31,465 nt of DNA from CAZNFR01 sp964572225 (GCA_964572225.1 CAZNFR010000039.1:1-31465), one strand, 5' to 3'. Counted from the stretch's first letter, positions 8,315 to 17,493 are shown. A program made the numbers and translations. Notes: a model not told the origin generated them from the sequence alone.

Positions 8315-9306
8315 CTGTCTGGCTGAATGAACCCACGGTAACGCTCCCTGATCAGTTCCAACAGGTCAACTATTTCATTTACCTCCAAAGAGGTAAGCAG
8401 CTTTAGGCGGATTTCCCTGAAATCGGGCAAGCCCTTAAAATAATTCGAGAAATGTCTGCGCATTTCGTAGATCCCTACCGGCATGGGCTTCCACTCCAGT
8501 GATTTTTTGAAGTGCTCCATGGCAATCTCTACCTTTTCTGCGGGCAGGGGTTCCGGAAGGATCTCCCCCTTGTCAAGATAATGCCGTATTTCCCTGAAAA
8601 TCCAAGGCCTTCCCACCGCAGCCCGGCCCACCATAATGGCATCTACCCCGGTCTGATCAAATCGTTGTTTTGCAATCTCTGCCGAGGTGATATCCCCGTT
8701 TCCAATAATGGGTATAAGGATGGAAGGATCATTTTTTACTTCACCAATCAGTGTCCAGTCGGCCACCCCCTTATATAACTGAGCACGCGTCCTGCCATGA
8801 ATGGTCAGGGCCTGTATTCCCTGGTCCTGAAGCATTCTGGCAACCTCGGGTATATTCAGGCTGTCATGATCCCATCCCAAACGGGTTTTCGCCGTAACCG
8901 GAAGGGAAACTGCCTCAACTATGCTGCGTGTCATCTCCTTCATGAGCGGGAGATTCCTTAACATGCCGGAGCCGGCACCCCTATGGGCTATCTTTTTTAC
9001 CGGACATCCATAGTTAATATCAATGATCTCCGGTTCAGCCTGTTCGGCAATACGAGCAGCTTCAACCATGGATTCAATAATATGACCATAAAGCTGTATC
9101 CCCACCGGCCTTTCATCTTCAGCAATCCTGAGTTTAGCGATACTTTTTTTCCCGTCCCTTATCAGTCCGTCCGAGGAAATAAACTCCGTGAACACCATAT
9201 CGGCTCCAAAACGCTTACAAATTGCCCGAAACGAAGGATCGGTAATATCCTCCATAGGTGCCAGTAATACCGGCCTATCACCCAGATCTGTCTTTCCTGC
9301 CTTCAC
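8311..9306 (-). CDS. dusB: tRNA-dihydrouridine synthase, DusB type
   Basis: Dus enzymes use FMN and NADPH to reduce specific uridines in the D-loop of tRNA. The 331-residue protein starts with PVLLAPMEDITDPSFRAICKRFG, has the catalytic cysteine in DINYGCPVKK (Cys101), a GSGML loop, GNGDI and MVGRAAVGRPWIF FMN-phosphate binding motifs, and a C-terminal helical domain (MRRHFSNYFKGLP) that recognises tRNA. DusB is the usual bacterial subgroup with this GCPVKK form. It is transcribed away from the CPBP protease gene, and its stop overlaps the end of the kinase gene. Confidence 0.93.
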   Translation of the reverse strand: MKAGKTDLGDRPVLLAPMEDITDPSFRAICKRFGADMVFTEFISSDGLIRDGKKSIAKLRIAEDERPVGIQLYGHIIESMVEAARIAEQAEPEIIDINYGCPVKKIAHRGAGSGMLRNLPLMKEMTRSIVEAVSLPVTAKTRLGWDHDSLNIPEVARMLQDQGIQALTIHGRTRAQLYKGVADWTLIGEVKNDPSILIPIIGNGDITSAEIAKQRFDQTGVDAIMVGRAAVGRPWIFREIRHYLDKGEILPEPLPAEKVEIAMEHFKKSLEWKPMPVGIYEMRRHFSNYFKGLPDFREIRLKLLTSLEVNEIVDLLELIRERYRGFIQPDS

Positions 9307-9321
9307 TTAATGAAAATTAAT

Positions 9322-9329
9322 TACATTTG
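9322..9329 (+). promoter_or_regulatory. -7 element before the CPBP protease gene
   Basis: TACATTTG matches TAnnTTTG exactly and ends 28 bases before the ATG at 9358. It lies inside the longer possible reading frame starting at 9310, which argues that 9358 is the real start. Confidence 0.45.
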
Positions 9330-9357
9330 GAAGTGCAAAATTAAAAATTCTCCTAAC

Positions 9358-10281
9358 ATGAACCCGGGATCCCTTTCAGAGCGTAGCCCCTTTATCCAGT
9401 TTCTCTTCACCCTGCTGATCTTCCTGGGATGTTTCATTGTTTTTCAGCTCATTGCCCTTCTTACCGGATTGATTTTTTTCGGGAGCGAATTTGTGTTTTC
9501 CGGGGATACCCAATCTTTATACTCCACACCCGAAGGGATCAATTTTCTCAAATACGTCCAAAGTGTACTTTCCATAGGGATGTTTATTGTGGCTTCTCTT
9601 ATTTCGGCCTGGTTTCTGAGCCCCTCCTGGAAGGAATACCTGAACCTCAGACCCTACCATGAATACGGGATTCTGCTTCTGGCCGGACTCACGGTCATTC
9701 TTAGTCTCCCGGTTAATAATTTTCTCACCTACCTGAATAACCTCCTTGAATTACCGGAAATGTTCCGGGGTATACAGGATTACATTGTTGGCCAGGAAGA
9801 AAATACCCTGGAGCTTATGGAAAAGTTCCTGGATGCGAAGGGAATATGGGCCCTCCTGGTCAATATTTTCGTGATTGCCGTTATTCCGGGGATTGGAGAG
9901 GAGCTTCTTTTCAGAGGGGTCCTTCAAAAGATTTTTGTGAAATGGACACGCAGCTTGCTCGCGGGAATACTCATAAGCTCTGTGATTTTCGCTGCTTTTC
10001 ATTTTCAGTTTCTCTCTTTCCTCCCACGATTCGTACTCTCGATAGTACTTGCCTACCTTTATGCCTGGTCAGGCTCCATCTGGGTACCTATATTTGCCCA
10101 TTTCCTGAATAACGCAACTGCGGTGGTCTTTTATCATTTATACTACAATGACAGCATAGGCGATACCCTGGACAAGGTAGGAACCCCGGAGTATAATCCC
10201 ATAACTGCATTGGTGAGCTTTACAATTATGGTGATCCTGATGTTTGTGATATACCGGAATGCCGGGGAGAAGGAAGCCTAG
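9358..10281 (+). CDS. CPBP family intramembrane metalloprotease (CAAX-protease/Abi type)
   Basis: CPBP proteins are membrane-embedded proteases related to eukaryotic CAAX prenyl endopeptidase Rce1; bacterial roles vary (bacteriocin self-immunity, regulation) and are often unknown. From ATG 9358 the protein has 307 residues with about eight hydrophobic helices. The four motifs are present: EELLFR (Glu181, Glu182, Arg186), FAAFHFQF (His215) and HFLNN (His248, Asn252), so the active site looks intact. The alternative start at 9310 adds 16 polar/basic residues overlapping the candidate promoter. It is divergent from dusB and its stop overlaps the stop of the next gene, on the opposite strand, by 4 bp. 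Confidence 0.9.
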   Translation: MNPGSLSERSPFIQFLFTLLIFLGCFIVFQLIALLTGLIFFGSEFVFSGDTQSLYSTPEGINFLKYVQSVLSIGMFIVASLISAWFLSPSWKEYLNLRPYHEYGILLLAGLTVILSLPVNNFLTYLNNLLELPEMFRGIQDYIVGQEENTLELMEKFLDAKGIWALLVNIFVIAVIPGIGEELLFRGVLQKIFVKWTRSLLAGILISSVIFAAFHFQFLSFLPRFVLSIVLAYLYAWSGSIWVPIFAHFLNNATAVVFYHLYYNDSIGDTLDKVGTPEYNPITALVSFTIMVILMFVIYRNAGEKEA

Positions 10282-11009
10282 CCTATCCTAAGGTTGGGAT
10301 GATTTTCAAAATTAAGTCGACCGATCTCGTTCTTACGGTAAACATACACTATTCCATAATCAGCCGATTTTTCCCTCTTCAGATTCTCGGGAAGATCACT
10401 GAAGGTATCCTCAATTTCATTCCAGAGGCGCTGAATTACCTGATCGGCCGATTGCCTTTTTTCAGCCAGCTTTTGCTGGGCATTACAGTTTCTTTTCCGG
10501 ATACCCATTTGGTAATTATAAGCCTCCCGGAATTTCTCGGTGTGAACCTTAACAACCGCAATGGTAGGATTGGTGATGGGACTCAGTCCCTTCATGGAAC
10601 GCTTTCTTTCCCCGTCGATCAGTATATCGGCCCATTCCAGTATGCTCTCCTCGGTGTTTAGGTCGGGAAGCTTTTTGTCGTAGTCTTCAAGTTTAAAAAA
10701 AGTACGGGTCTCAACAGGCAATTCCCCTCTCGAAATGGCCATATTGATAACCTGAATGAAATGGGCAATGTAAACCCGGGCCTTTTTCATAGCTTTGTGG
10801 TAATTCTTGTTCTTTTCTAGCTGAATGGAATAAGAATTACGCTGCTCTGAAATGGCCGTTTCGTAAGAAGGCAGCAATGAATGAATCTGGCGAAGGGTCC
10901 CCTGGCTGTAGGCCAGTTTGAAAGGTGGAAGTTCCTTTCCTTTGGTGAGTGCTGATTGTAATGCCTTCAGCCGGGCATTGTCGGTGTTGGGGAGTCGACG
11001 ATAAGGCAT
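10278..11009 (-). CDS. Conserved hypothetical protein, soluble and helical
   Basis: I recognise the general sequence style from Bacteroidota but no named family. The 243-residue product has no signal peptide or membrane segment; it is rich in charged helices (for example QLEKNKNYHKAMKKARVYIAHF and RKRNCNAQQKLAEKRQSADQV), consistent with a helical, possibly coiled-coil cytoplasmic protein. The C-terminal part YGIVYVYRKNEIGRLNFENHP looks like a short beta segment. A good promoter candidate (11056–11085) precedes it. Convergent with the CPBP gene. No function can be proposed from the sequence. Confidence 0.75.
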   Translation of the reverse strand: MPYRRLPNTDNARLKALQSALTKGKELPPFKLAYSQGTLRQIHSLLPSYETAISEQRNSYSIQLEKNKNYHKAMKKARVYIAHFIQVINMAISRGELPVETRTFFKLEDYDKKLPDLNTEESILEWADILIDGERKRSMKGLSPITNPTIAVVKVHTEKFREAYNYQMGIRKRNCNAQQKLAEKRQSADQVIQRLWNEIEDTFSDLPENLKREKSADYGIVYVYRKNEIGRLNFENHPNLRIG

Positions 11010-11055
11010 AGGCTTAAAGTTGTTAACAAAATGTTGATAAACTCACAGGCATTTG

Positions 11056-11085
11056 CGAATATAAGAATTAACCAGTAAAAGTCAA
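11056..11085 (-). promoter_or_regulatory. Candidate promoter for the hypothetical gene at 11009
   Basis: On the - strand TTGAC (11085–11081) is followed after 17 bases by TATATTCG (11063–11056), one mismatch from TAnnTTTG. Transcription would begin about 40 bases before the ATG at 11009. Confidence 0.4.
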
Positions 11086-11194
11086 TAGTATTCGCATAAC
11101 TGTGTTTTAAGTTAACCTTAAGTCTTCCTGAAATTTTTCTGAAATACCCTGGTTTTAATTTTTTGTGTTAGAGAGCATAAGGTATAGCGAGGGT

Positions 11195-11225
11195 TTTGAG
11201 ATTATGAAGAATCATTATAAATTAG
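11195..11225 (+). promoter_or_regulatory. Candidate promoter for the first aminopeptidase P gene
   Basis: TTTG (11195–11198), exactly 19 bases, then TAAATTAG (11218–11225; one mismatch to TAnnTTTG). Spacing and sequence fit the Bacteroidota -33/-7 pattern well, giving a leader of about 24 bases to the ATG at 11256. The rest of the 246-bp gap (11010–11255) shows nothing else I can name. Confidence 0.45.
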
Positions 11226-11255
11226 AGAAATTTAACTAAAATATCCATTTAACTT

Positions 11256-12644
11256 ATGTTTGAATCAAAGGTTTACATCAATCGCAGAAAATCACTCCGG
11301 GATAAAATGCAAAACGGGATCCTGTTATTTCCCGGAAATGTCGACAGTCCGATGAACTACCCGGCTAATCCCTTCCATTTTCGTCAGGACAGTAATTTTT
11401 TATATTTTTTCGGACTTGACAGTCAGGGCCTGGCAGCTATGATTGACCTGGACTCGGGAGATGAGGTAATCTATGGCGATGATCTGACCATTGACGATAT
11501 AATCTGGATGGGAGAGGATCCCTCCATGAAGGAGCGGGCGGAACAGGTTGGAGTGAAGGATACCAGGGCATTCGCACATCTTGAGAAAGATATAAAGTCT
11601 GCCCTTCAGAAAGGCAGGAAAATACATCTCCTGCCCCCCTACAGAGGGGAAACAAAAATTTTTCTGTCCTCCCTTCTTAACTGCAGTCCGGCAGAACTTT
11701 CCTCTTTTGTTTCCGAGGAGTTTATCAGGTCTGTGGTTTCCCTCAGGGAGATTAAAGATGAGAACGAAATTCACCAGATCGAACTAGCGGTCGATGTAGC
11801 CTATAAAATGCATACCACCGTTATGAAAATGGCATTCCCGGGTACATGGGAGAGAGAGATTGCAGGAATGATTGAAGGGATCTCCCTGGCTAATGGCGGA
11901 CCTGTATCATTTCCCGTGATCCTGAGTATGGACGGACAGACCCTTCATAATCATAACCACGATCAAATGCTCAAAGAGGGAAGGATGGTGGTGACCGATG
12001 CAGGATCGGAGACCCCCATGCATTATGCCAGCGATATCACTCGAACCGTTCCGGTCGGTGGAAAATTCAATTCCCGGCAGAGGGATATTTACCAACTGGT
12101 GCTCGATGCAAACATCAATGCCATAGCTGCAATCAATCCCGGAGTTACCAACCGGGAACTGCATTTATTGGCTGCGCGGATCATTGCCGGCGGACTCAAA
12201 GAGTTGGGGCTGATGAAAGGGGATGTGGATGAAGCAGTAAGCCAGGGGGCACATGCTCTTTTCTTCCCTCACGGACTCGGACATATGATGGGACTGGATG
12301 TACATGATATGGAGGGTCTGGGCGAGAATTATGTGGGTTACGATGACAGTATTCAACGTAGTAAACAATTTGGACTTGCCTATTTGAGGCTCGCAAAGGA
12401 ACTGAAACCAGGTTTTGTTCTTACCATCGAGCCAGGGTGTTATTTCATCCCCACCCTCATCGATCTTTGGAGAAATGAAAAGAAGTTCAACGATTTCATC
12501 AATTATGATAAGGTCGAAAAATTCAAGGATTTCGGAGGCATAAGAATTGAAGACGATATTCTGGTCACCAAAGATTCACACAGGGTACTCGGAAGACCCA
12601 TCCCTAAGACCATCGAAGAAATAGAAAGGATGATGAAGGCTTAG
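11256..12644 (+). CDS. pepP: Aminopeptidase P family protein (Xaa-Pro aminopeptidase), longer paralogue
   Basis: Aminopeptidase P removes an N-terminal residue preceding proline, using a two-metal site in a pita-bread fold. The 462-residue protein has the N-terminal creatinase-like domain (about 1–170) and the M24 catalytic domain. All five metal ligands can be placed: Asp248 (VVTDAGSE), Asp260 (YASDITRT), His343 (HGLGHMMGLDVHD), Glu392 (TIEPGCY) and Glu432 (GIRIEDDILVT). No signal peptide is visible. A second, shorter paralogue lies at 16195–17487 on the same strand, on the far side of the sdh operon. Its stop is 8 bp from the convergent sdhB stop. Confidence 0.93.
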   Translation: MFESKVYINRRKSLRDKMQNGILLFPGNVDSPMNYPANPFHFRQDSNFLYFFGLDSQGLAAMIDLDSGDEVIYGDDLTIDDIIWMGEDPSMKERAEQVGVKDTRAFAHLEKDIKSALQKGRKIHLLPPYRGETKIFLSSLLNCSPAELSSFVSEEFIRSVVSLREIKDENEIHQIELAVDVAYKMHTTVMKMAFPGTWEREIAGMIEGISLANGGPVSFPVILSMDGQTLHNHNHDQMLKEGRMVVTDAGSETPMHYASDITRTVPVGGKFNSRQRDIYQLVLDANINAIAAINPGVTNRELHLLAARIIAGGLKELGLMKGDVDEAVSQGAHALFFPHGLGHMMGLDVHDMEGLGENYVGYDDSIQRSKQFGLAYLRLAKELKPGFVLTIEPGCYFIPTLIDLWRNEKKFNDFINYDKVEKFKDFGGIRIEDDILVTKDSHRVLGRPIPKTIEEIERMMKA

Positions 12645-12652
12645 CTGAAGAT

Positions 12653-13396
12653 CTACCTTGCCAGGCTGAAACCTATATATTCCCGGTTCATCCTTGCTAT
12701 GTTGCTGAGGGTGATCCCCTTCGGACATTCGGCCTCACAGGCCCCGGTGTTGGTGCATCCGCCGAATCCCAGTTCATCCATTACACTCACAAGCTTTTTA
12801 ACCCGGTCCTTCCCTTCGACCCGTCCCTGTGGAAGTAAAGCAAGCTGGGATATTTTGGCTGAAACAAAAAGCATGGCCGATGCATTTTTGCAAGCCGCTA
12901 CGCAGGCCCCGCATCCTATACAGGTAGCCGCATCAAAGGATAGATCTGCATCCAGTTTCGGAATCGGTATGCTGTTCGCATCCGGCGCATTTCCCGTATT
13001 GACAGAAACATAACCTCCTGCCTTTATAATGGTGTCAAAGGCCGTGCGGTCCACGATCAGATCCTTGATAACCGGAAAGGCTCTGGCCCTCCAGGGCTCA
13101 ATAATAATGGTGTCCCCGTCCTTGAATTTGCGCATATGTAACTGACAGGCCGTAATCTTATCGTCCGGCCCATGAGGCCTTCCGTTGATATAAAGATCGC
13201 AACTTCCGCAAATTCCTTCCCTACAGTCATGATCAAAAGCAACAGGTTCGGTTCCTTCCACGATCAACTGTTCATTCAAAATATCCAGCATTTCAAGAAA
13301 GGAGCTGTCGGGAGAAATATCTTTTACCTGGTATGTTGCGAATTTACCTTTGGCCCTGGCATCTTTCTGCCTCCAGATTTTCAGTGTAAGATCCAT
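12653..13396 (-). CDS. sdhB: Succinate dehydrogenase/fumarate reductase iron-sulfur subunit
   Basis: This subunit passes electrons between the FAD of SdhA and the quinone/haem site of SdhC at the cytoplasmic membrane. The 247-residue protein has the N-terminal ferredoxin domain with Cys58, Cys63, Cys66 and Cys84 for [2Fe-2S], then CIGCGACVAAC (Cys159, 162, 165, 169) and CTNTGACEAECP (Cys214, 220, 224) for the other two clusters. The spelling of these cluster motifs and the length fit the Bacteroidota/epsilon-type enzyme, which often works as a fumarate reductase. It is the last gene of the sdhC-sdhA-sdhB run, 81 bp after sdhA. Confidence 0.95.
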   Translation of the reverse strand: MDLTLKIWRQKDARAKGKFATYQVKDISPDSSFLEMLDILNEQLIVEGTEPVAFDHDCREGICGSCDLYINGRPHGPDDKITACQLHMRKFKDGDTIIIEPWRARAFPVIKDLIVDRTAFDTIIKAGGYVSVNTGNAPDANSIPIPKLDADLSFDAATCIGCGACVAACKNASAMLFVSAKISQLALLPQGRVEGKDRVKKLVSVMDELGFGGCTNTGACEAECPKGITLSNIARMNREYIGFSLAR

Positions 13397-13442
13397 TTTT
13401 TTATGCTCGTTAATTTTTTCATTTTCTCTTCCCGCCCCGTTG

Positions 13443-13473
13443 CTTCGTCTTTTCGTTGAACGAAGAAACTTCG
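13443..13473 (-). other. Overlapping alternative hairpins between sdhA and sdhB
   Basis: The 81-bp gap between sdhA and sdhB holds three related segments: CTTCGT at 13443–13448, ACGAAG at 13460–13465 and CTTCG at 13469–13473. The middle one can pair with either neighbour (6-bp stem with 11-base loop, or 5-bp stem with AAA loop), so the hairpins exclude each other. The first lies 5 bases beyond the sdhA stop. Possibly an RNA processing or attenuation point; the short stems could also be chance. Confidence 0.3.
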
Positions 13474-13477
13474 CGAA

Positions 13478-15415
13478 TTACTTGTAATTACGGGTTTTCA
13501 GTTCCACAAACTCAAACTTCAGATCTTCTTTGTGAAGTTTGGCTCCGTTATCCGACCCGGTATGCTCCCAGGCACTGACATATGCGTATTTCTTGTCGTC
13601 CCTCATGGCTTCTCCTTCTTCGGTCTGATATTCTTCACGGAAATGCCCTCCGCAGGATTCTTCCCTGTCCAGTGCATCTCTGGCCATCAACTCACCCAGC
13701 TCCAGAAAATCTGCCACCCTACCTGCTTTTTCGAGCTCCTGATTGAGTTCGTACATATCGCCGGGTACCAGTACATCTTTCCAGAATTCTTCCCTCAACT
13801 CCCGTATTTCCTGAATGGCCTTCTCCAGACCTTCTTTGTTTCTTGCCATCCCGACATGATCCCACATGATCTTCCCTAAGCGTTTGTGGAAGGTATCAAC
13901 ACTGGTTTTTCCCTTATTGGAGATCAGTCGGGTAAACTTGTCTTCAACACTTTGGGCTGCCTCTTTAAACTCGGGGCTTTCTGTTTCCATCCTGCCCGTG
14001 GCAATATCGTCGGCAAGATAATCCTGAATGGTATAGGGTAAAACAAAATACCCGTCGGCCAACCCCTGCATCAGGGCACTGGCACCCAACCGGTTTGCAC
14101 CGTGATCGGAGAAATTGGCTTCCCCAATGGCAAATAGTCCCGGTATGGTGGTCTGCAGCCCGTAATCTACCCAAAGTCCGCCCATGGCATAGTGAATGGC
14201 CGGATAGATCATCATAGGCGTCTTGTAAGGGTTATCGTCGGTGATCTTTTCATACATCTGGAAAAGGTTACCATATTTCGACTCTATGGTATCTTTTCCC
14301 TGCTTCTCAATGGCATCCCTGAAATCCAGAAAAACAGCCAGTCCGGTTCCCACTCCAAATCCATGGTCACACCTCTCCTTGGCAGCGCGCGAAGCTACAT
14401 CACGGGGAGTGAGATTCCCAAAAGAAGGATATTTTCTTTCCAGATAATAGTCTCTTTGATCCTCACTAAGATCGTTGGGATCCAGTTTACCTTCCCTTAT
14501 TTTTTCTGCCTCTTCCTTGCTTTTGGGTACCCAGATTCGACCATCGTTTCGGAGACTCTCGCTCATTAGGGTGAGCTTTGACTGATACTCTCCGTGAACA
14601 GGGATACAGGTAGGATGGATCTGAACAAAACAGGGATTTCCGAACCAGGCTCCTCTTTTATAGGATTGCCACGCTGCGCTCACGTTAGCGCCCATGGCCA
14701 TGGTCGAAAGAAAAAATGTATTGCCATAGCCTCCCGATGCAATAACCACTGCATGGGCAAAATGTTTTTCAATCTTGCCGCTGATCAGGTTCCGTGTAAT
14801 AATCCCCCGGGCCTTTCCGTCAATGATCACCAGGTCGTGCATCTCCGTCCTCGGAAAAATTTCCAATTTACCTAGATTAACCTGCCTCATAAGAGCCCCG
14901 TAGGCACCCAGAAGAAGTTGCTGACCTGTTTGCCCTTTGGCATAAAAAGTACGGGAAACCTGAGCACCCCCGAAAGAGCGATTAACCAGGTACCCACCAT
15001 AGTCGCGGGCAAACGGCACACCCTGTGCCACACACTGGTCTATGATATTGTTACTTACCTCTGCAAGTCTGTAAACATTGGCTTCACGCGACCGGTAATC
15101 CCCACCCTTGATGGTGTCAAAGAATAAACGATATATACTGTCTCCGTCATTCTGATAATTCTTTGCAGCATTAATCCCACCCTGGGCAGCTATGCTGTGG
15201 GCTCGGCGCGGACTGTCCTGATAGCAGAAGGATTTCACATTAAAACCCATCTCGGCCAGGGAAGCTGCCGCAGAAGCACCTGCCAGCCCCGTGCCTACCA
15301 CGATCACATCCAGTTTGGTCTTGTTCTTGGGGTTAACCAGCCGCTGTTCAGCTTTATAGCGTGTCCATTTGTCGGCCAGAGGGCCTTCCGGAACTTTTGA
15401 TTCTAATTTAACCAT
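13478..15415 (-). CDS. sdhA: Succinate dehydrogenase/fumarate reductase flavoprotein subunit
   Basis: This catalytic subunit interconverts succinate and fumarate using covalently bound FAD. The 645-residue protein has the dinucleotide-binding motif VVGTGLAGASAAASLAEMG near residues 40–58, the flavinylation region with RRAHSIAAQGGINAAKNY (FAD-linked His), the active-site stretch FGNLTPRDVASRAAKERCD, and the late HYAMGGLWVDYG and GANRLGASALMQGL blocks. It starts 19 bp after the end of sdhC, in the order sdhC-sdhA-sdhB. Whether the complex runs as succinate dehydrogenase or fumarate reductase cannot be told from sequence alone. Confidence 0.97.
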   Translation of the reverse strand: MVKLESKVPEGPLADKWTRYKAEQRLVNPKNKTKLDVIVVGTGLAGASAAASLAEMGFNVKSFCYQDSPRRAHSIAAQGGINAAKNYQNDGDSIYRLFFDTIKGGDYRSREANVYRLAEVSNNIIDQCVAQGVPFARDYGGYLVNRSFGGAQVSRTFYAKGQTGQQLLLGAYGALMRQVNLGKLEIFPRTEMHDLVIIDGKARGIITRNLISGKIEKHFAHAVVIASGGYGNTFFLSTMAMGANVSAAWQSYKRGAWFGNPCFVQIHPTCIPVHGEYQSKLTLMSESLRNDGRIWVPKSKEEAEKIREGKLDPNDLSEDQRDYYLERKYPSFGNLTPRDVASRAAKERCDHGFGVGTGLAVFLDFRDAIEKQGKDTIESKYGNLFQMYEKITDDNPYKTPMMIYPAIHYAMGGLWVDYGLQTTIPGLFAIGEANFSDHGANRLGASALMQGLADGYFVLPYTIQDYLADDIATGRMETESPEFKEAAQSVEDKFTRLISNKGKTSVDTFHKRLGKIMWDHVGMARNKEGLEKAIQEIRELREEFWKDVLVPGDMYELNQELEKAGRVADFLELGELMARDALDREESCGGHFREEYQTEEGEAMRDDKKYAYVSAWEHTGSDNGAKLHKEDLKFEFVELKTRNYK

Positions 15416-15434
15416 CTTGGAAAATATCGTTTAA

Positions 15435-16106
15435 TTATTTGAGAAAATATATGATCAGGGGGATCAGGGTGAATCCGATAACCACAAGCCAGGTATAAAT
15501 TACCCCGATCGCCTGAATTGTGGGAAAATAACTTTTGTGATCAAGACCCAGGGTCCGGAATGCCGACTGGAACCCATGGATGAGATGAAATCCCAAAAAG
15601 ATGAAACTTAGGATGTATAATACAATAAAGCCCGGTTGCTGAAATTTCGCAATTACCAAAGCTCCCAGATCATGAACCTTCTTGCCATTGATCATTACAT
15701 CTTCCACCTCTCCAAAAAATTTAGCCTTAAAATAGAAATCCGACATGTGGATCACCAGAAAAATCAAAATGATCATCGCAGTATGAAACATGAACTTGGA
15801 GAAAAACGAAGTCTGGGAATAATTGGTGACCTTATACCCTGTCGGTCTCGACAGCCAGTTCTGGATCTGAACCACAAATCCGTATATGATATGCAAAAGA
15901 AATCCGGCAAATAATACCACTTCAAATACCTTAATGACTGGGTTTGTTCCCATAAAATTTGCAGCAATGTTGAAATTATCCGAACTTTCGAAAAGGATCA
16001 AAAGGGAATTGATACCCAGGTGGACCACCAGAAAAGAAATTAGGAAAAGACCCGCCGCCGCCATGGTTATCTTCTTTCCTATGGTTGAATTTAAAAGTTT
16101 TGCCAT
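15435..16106 (-). CDS. sdhC: Succinate dehydrogenase cytochrome b subunit (single, five-helix type)
   Basis: The 223-residue membrane anchor has about five hydrophobic helices, the single-subunit dihaem type found in Bacteroidota, Bacillus and Wolinella, rather than the split SdhC/SdhD type. Candidate haem-ligand histidines are His29 (VVHLGIN), His72 (LLHIIYG), His120 (VIHMSDF) and those in LGFHLIHGFQSAFRTLG in the fifth helix. It is the first gene of the operon; no sdhD-like gene exists in the run. No clear TAnnTTTG element was found in the 79–88 bp shared with the divergent aminopeptidase gene; the nearest is TCTATTTG at 16134–16127 with one mismatch. Confidence 0.93.
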   Translation of the reverse strand: MAKLLNSTIGKKITMAAAGLFLISFLVVHLGINSLLILFESSDNFNIAANFMGTNPVIKVFEVVLFAGFLLHIIYGFVVQIQNWLSRPTGYKVTNYSQTSFFSKFMFHTAMIILIFLVIHMSDFYFKAKFFGEVEDVMINGKKVHDLGALVIAKFQQPGFIVLYILSFIFLGFHLIHGFQSAFRTLGLDHKSYFPTIQAIGVIYTWLVVIGFTLIPLIIYFLK

Positions 16107-16194
16107 TTCAATGTGATTTGACGATTCAAATAGATTATTGAGGAGCAGGAAATAATATAATACAATCTTAACATAAATTCAGGATTTGAAAAAG

Positions 16195-17487
16195 ATGGAA
16201 AGCAGCGAAATGCCTAAAAACCTGTTTATTAAGAACAGGTCTAAATTAAGAAAACTTTTCCTTCCCAACGCTTGTGCAGTGGTTTTTTCAGCAGGTCAAA
16301 TGCCACGAAACGGAGATCAGTATTTTCCTTTCCGGCAAAATTCGGACTTTTTTTATTTGACCGGTATCCAGGAGGATGACTCCATATTAATTATGTGTCC
16401 GGCCCACCCCGAAGAGAAATTCAGAGAGGTCCTGTTGATACGTCGTACCACTCCCGAGTATGAACGCTGGAATGGTAAACGGCTGGATAAGGCTAAGGCT
16501 TCTTCCATCTCGGGGATATCCACCGTTATGTACAGCGATGAATTTGAGGATATTCTTTTTTCCTCCATGCCTCATTGTGTCAATGTTTATCTCTACCAGC
16601 CCGAGAATATCCGGTTAAGCTACCCGGTCGAAACCCGGGAAATGAAAATGCCCCGGAAGGTAAAGGACCGTTTCCCCATGAAATCCTTTCACAGTCTTAC
16701 CCCCCTGTTATTAAGGCTAAGAATGACCAAGGAGGAGGAAGAACTGGAACAGATCGCAAAGGCCTGCTCAGTAACCCGTTTGGCACTGGAAAGAATCCTC
16801 AGAACACTCAAACCCGGAATGAAAGAAAAGGAAGTAGAGGCTGAAATGACCGCCGAATTTATCCGGCATGGCAGTCAGGGACATGCCTTCAGTCCCATCG
16901 TGGCTTCCGGGAAAAATGCCTGTTTCCTTCACTATACCAGCAACCACGACATTTGCCATGAAGGTGAGCTTTTGTTGCTGGATTTCGGAGCGGAATGGAA
17001 CAATTATGCCTCCGATTGCAGCCGGACGATCCCGGTTAGCGGTAAGTTTACTGCAAGGCAGGCAGAGATTTACGACGGACTCCTGGAGGTATTTTATCGT
17101 GCCCGGGACCTTATGAAACCTGGTGTGCTTATGCAGGATTTCCATATTCAGGTCTGCTCCATGATGGAGGATCTTCATATTCAACTCGGACTTTATACCC
17201 CGGCGGAAGCTAAAGCCTCACCCACCGAATCCAAACTATGGTTCCGCTATTATATGCATGGAACCTCTCATTCCATGGGTCTCGATGTTCATGATGTTTT
17301 CGATAAATCCCTGCCTTTTAGCGAAGGAATGGTTTTTACTTGTGAACCGGGCATTTATATTGAAAATGAGAGCATTGGGGTCAGAATAGAAAATGATATT
17401 CTGATCACCTCCGATGGGAACCGCGACCTCATGGAAGATTTTCCCATTACAAGGTCAGAATTGGAAGAATGTATGAATAAGCGCTAG
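16195..17487 (+). CDS. pepP: Aminopeptidase P family protein, shorter paralogue
   Basis: A second two-domain M24B metallopeptidase that would release N-terminal residues before proline. From ATG 16195 it has 430 residues; an in-frame TTG at 16186 adds only three (MKK) and cannot be excluded. The ligand set is complete: Asp263 (LLLDFGAEW), Asp274 (YASDCSRTIP), His359 (HGTSHSMGLDVHDV), Glu384 (TCEPGIYIE) and Glu399 (GVRIENDILIT). It resembles E. coli PepP in length more than the 462-residue paralogue at 11256, which carries longer loops before TIEPG. The two are clearly diverged, so they are old paralogues rather than a recent duplication. Confidence 0.92.
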   Translation: MESSEMPKNLFIKNRSKLRKLFLPNACAVVFSAGQMPRNGDQYFPFRQNSDFFYLTGIQEDDSILIMCPAHPEEKFREVLLIRRTTPEYERWNGKRLDKAKASSISGISTVMYSDEFEDILFSSMPHCVNVYLYQPENIRLSYPVETREMKMPRKVKDRFPMKSFHSLTPLLLRLRMTKEEEELEQIAKACSVTRLALERILRTLKPGMKEKEVEAEMTAEFIRHGSQGHAFSPIVASGKNACFLHYTSNHDICHEGELLLLDFGAEWNNYASDCSRTIPVSGKFTARQAEIYDGLLEVFYRARDLMKPGVLMQDFHIQVCSMMEDLHIQLGLYTPAEAKASPTESKLWFRYYMHGTSHSMGLDVHDVFDKSLPFSEGMVFTCEPGIYIENESIGVRIENDILITSDGNRDLMEDFPITRSELEECMNKR

Positions 17488-17493
17488 CATTTT

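Noticed and set aside
9310..9357. N-terminal extension of the CPBP protease
   Set aside because: It contains the TACATTTG promoter element and lacks family-like sequence.
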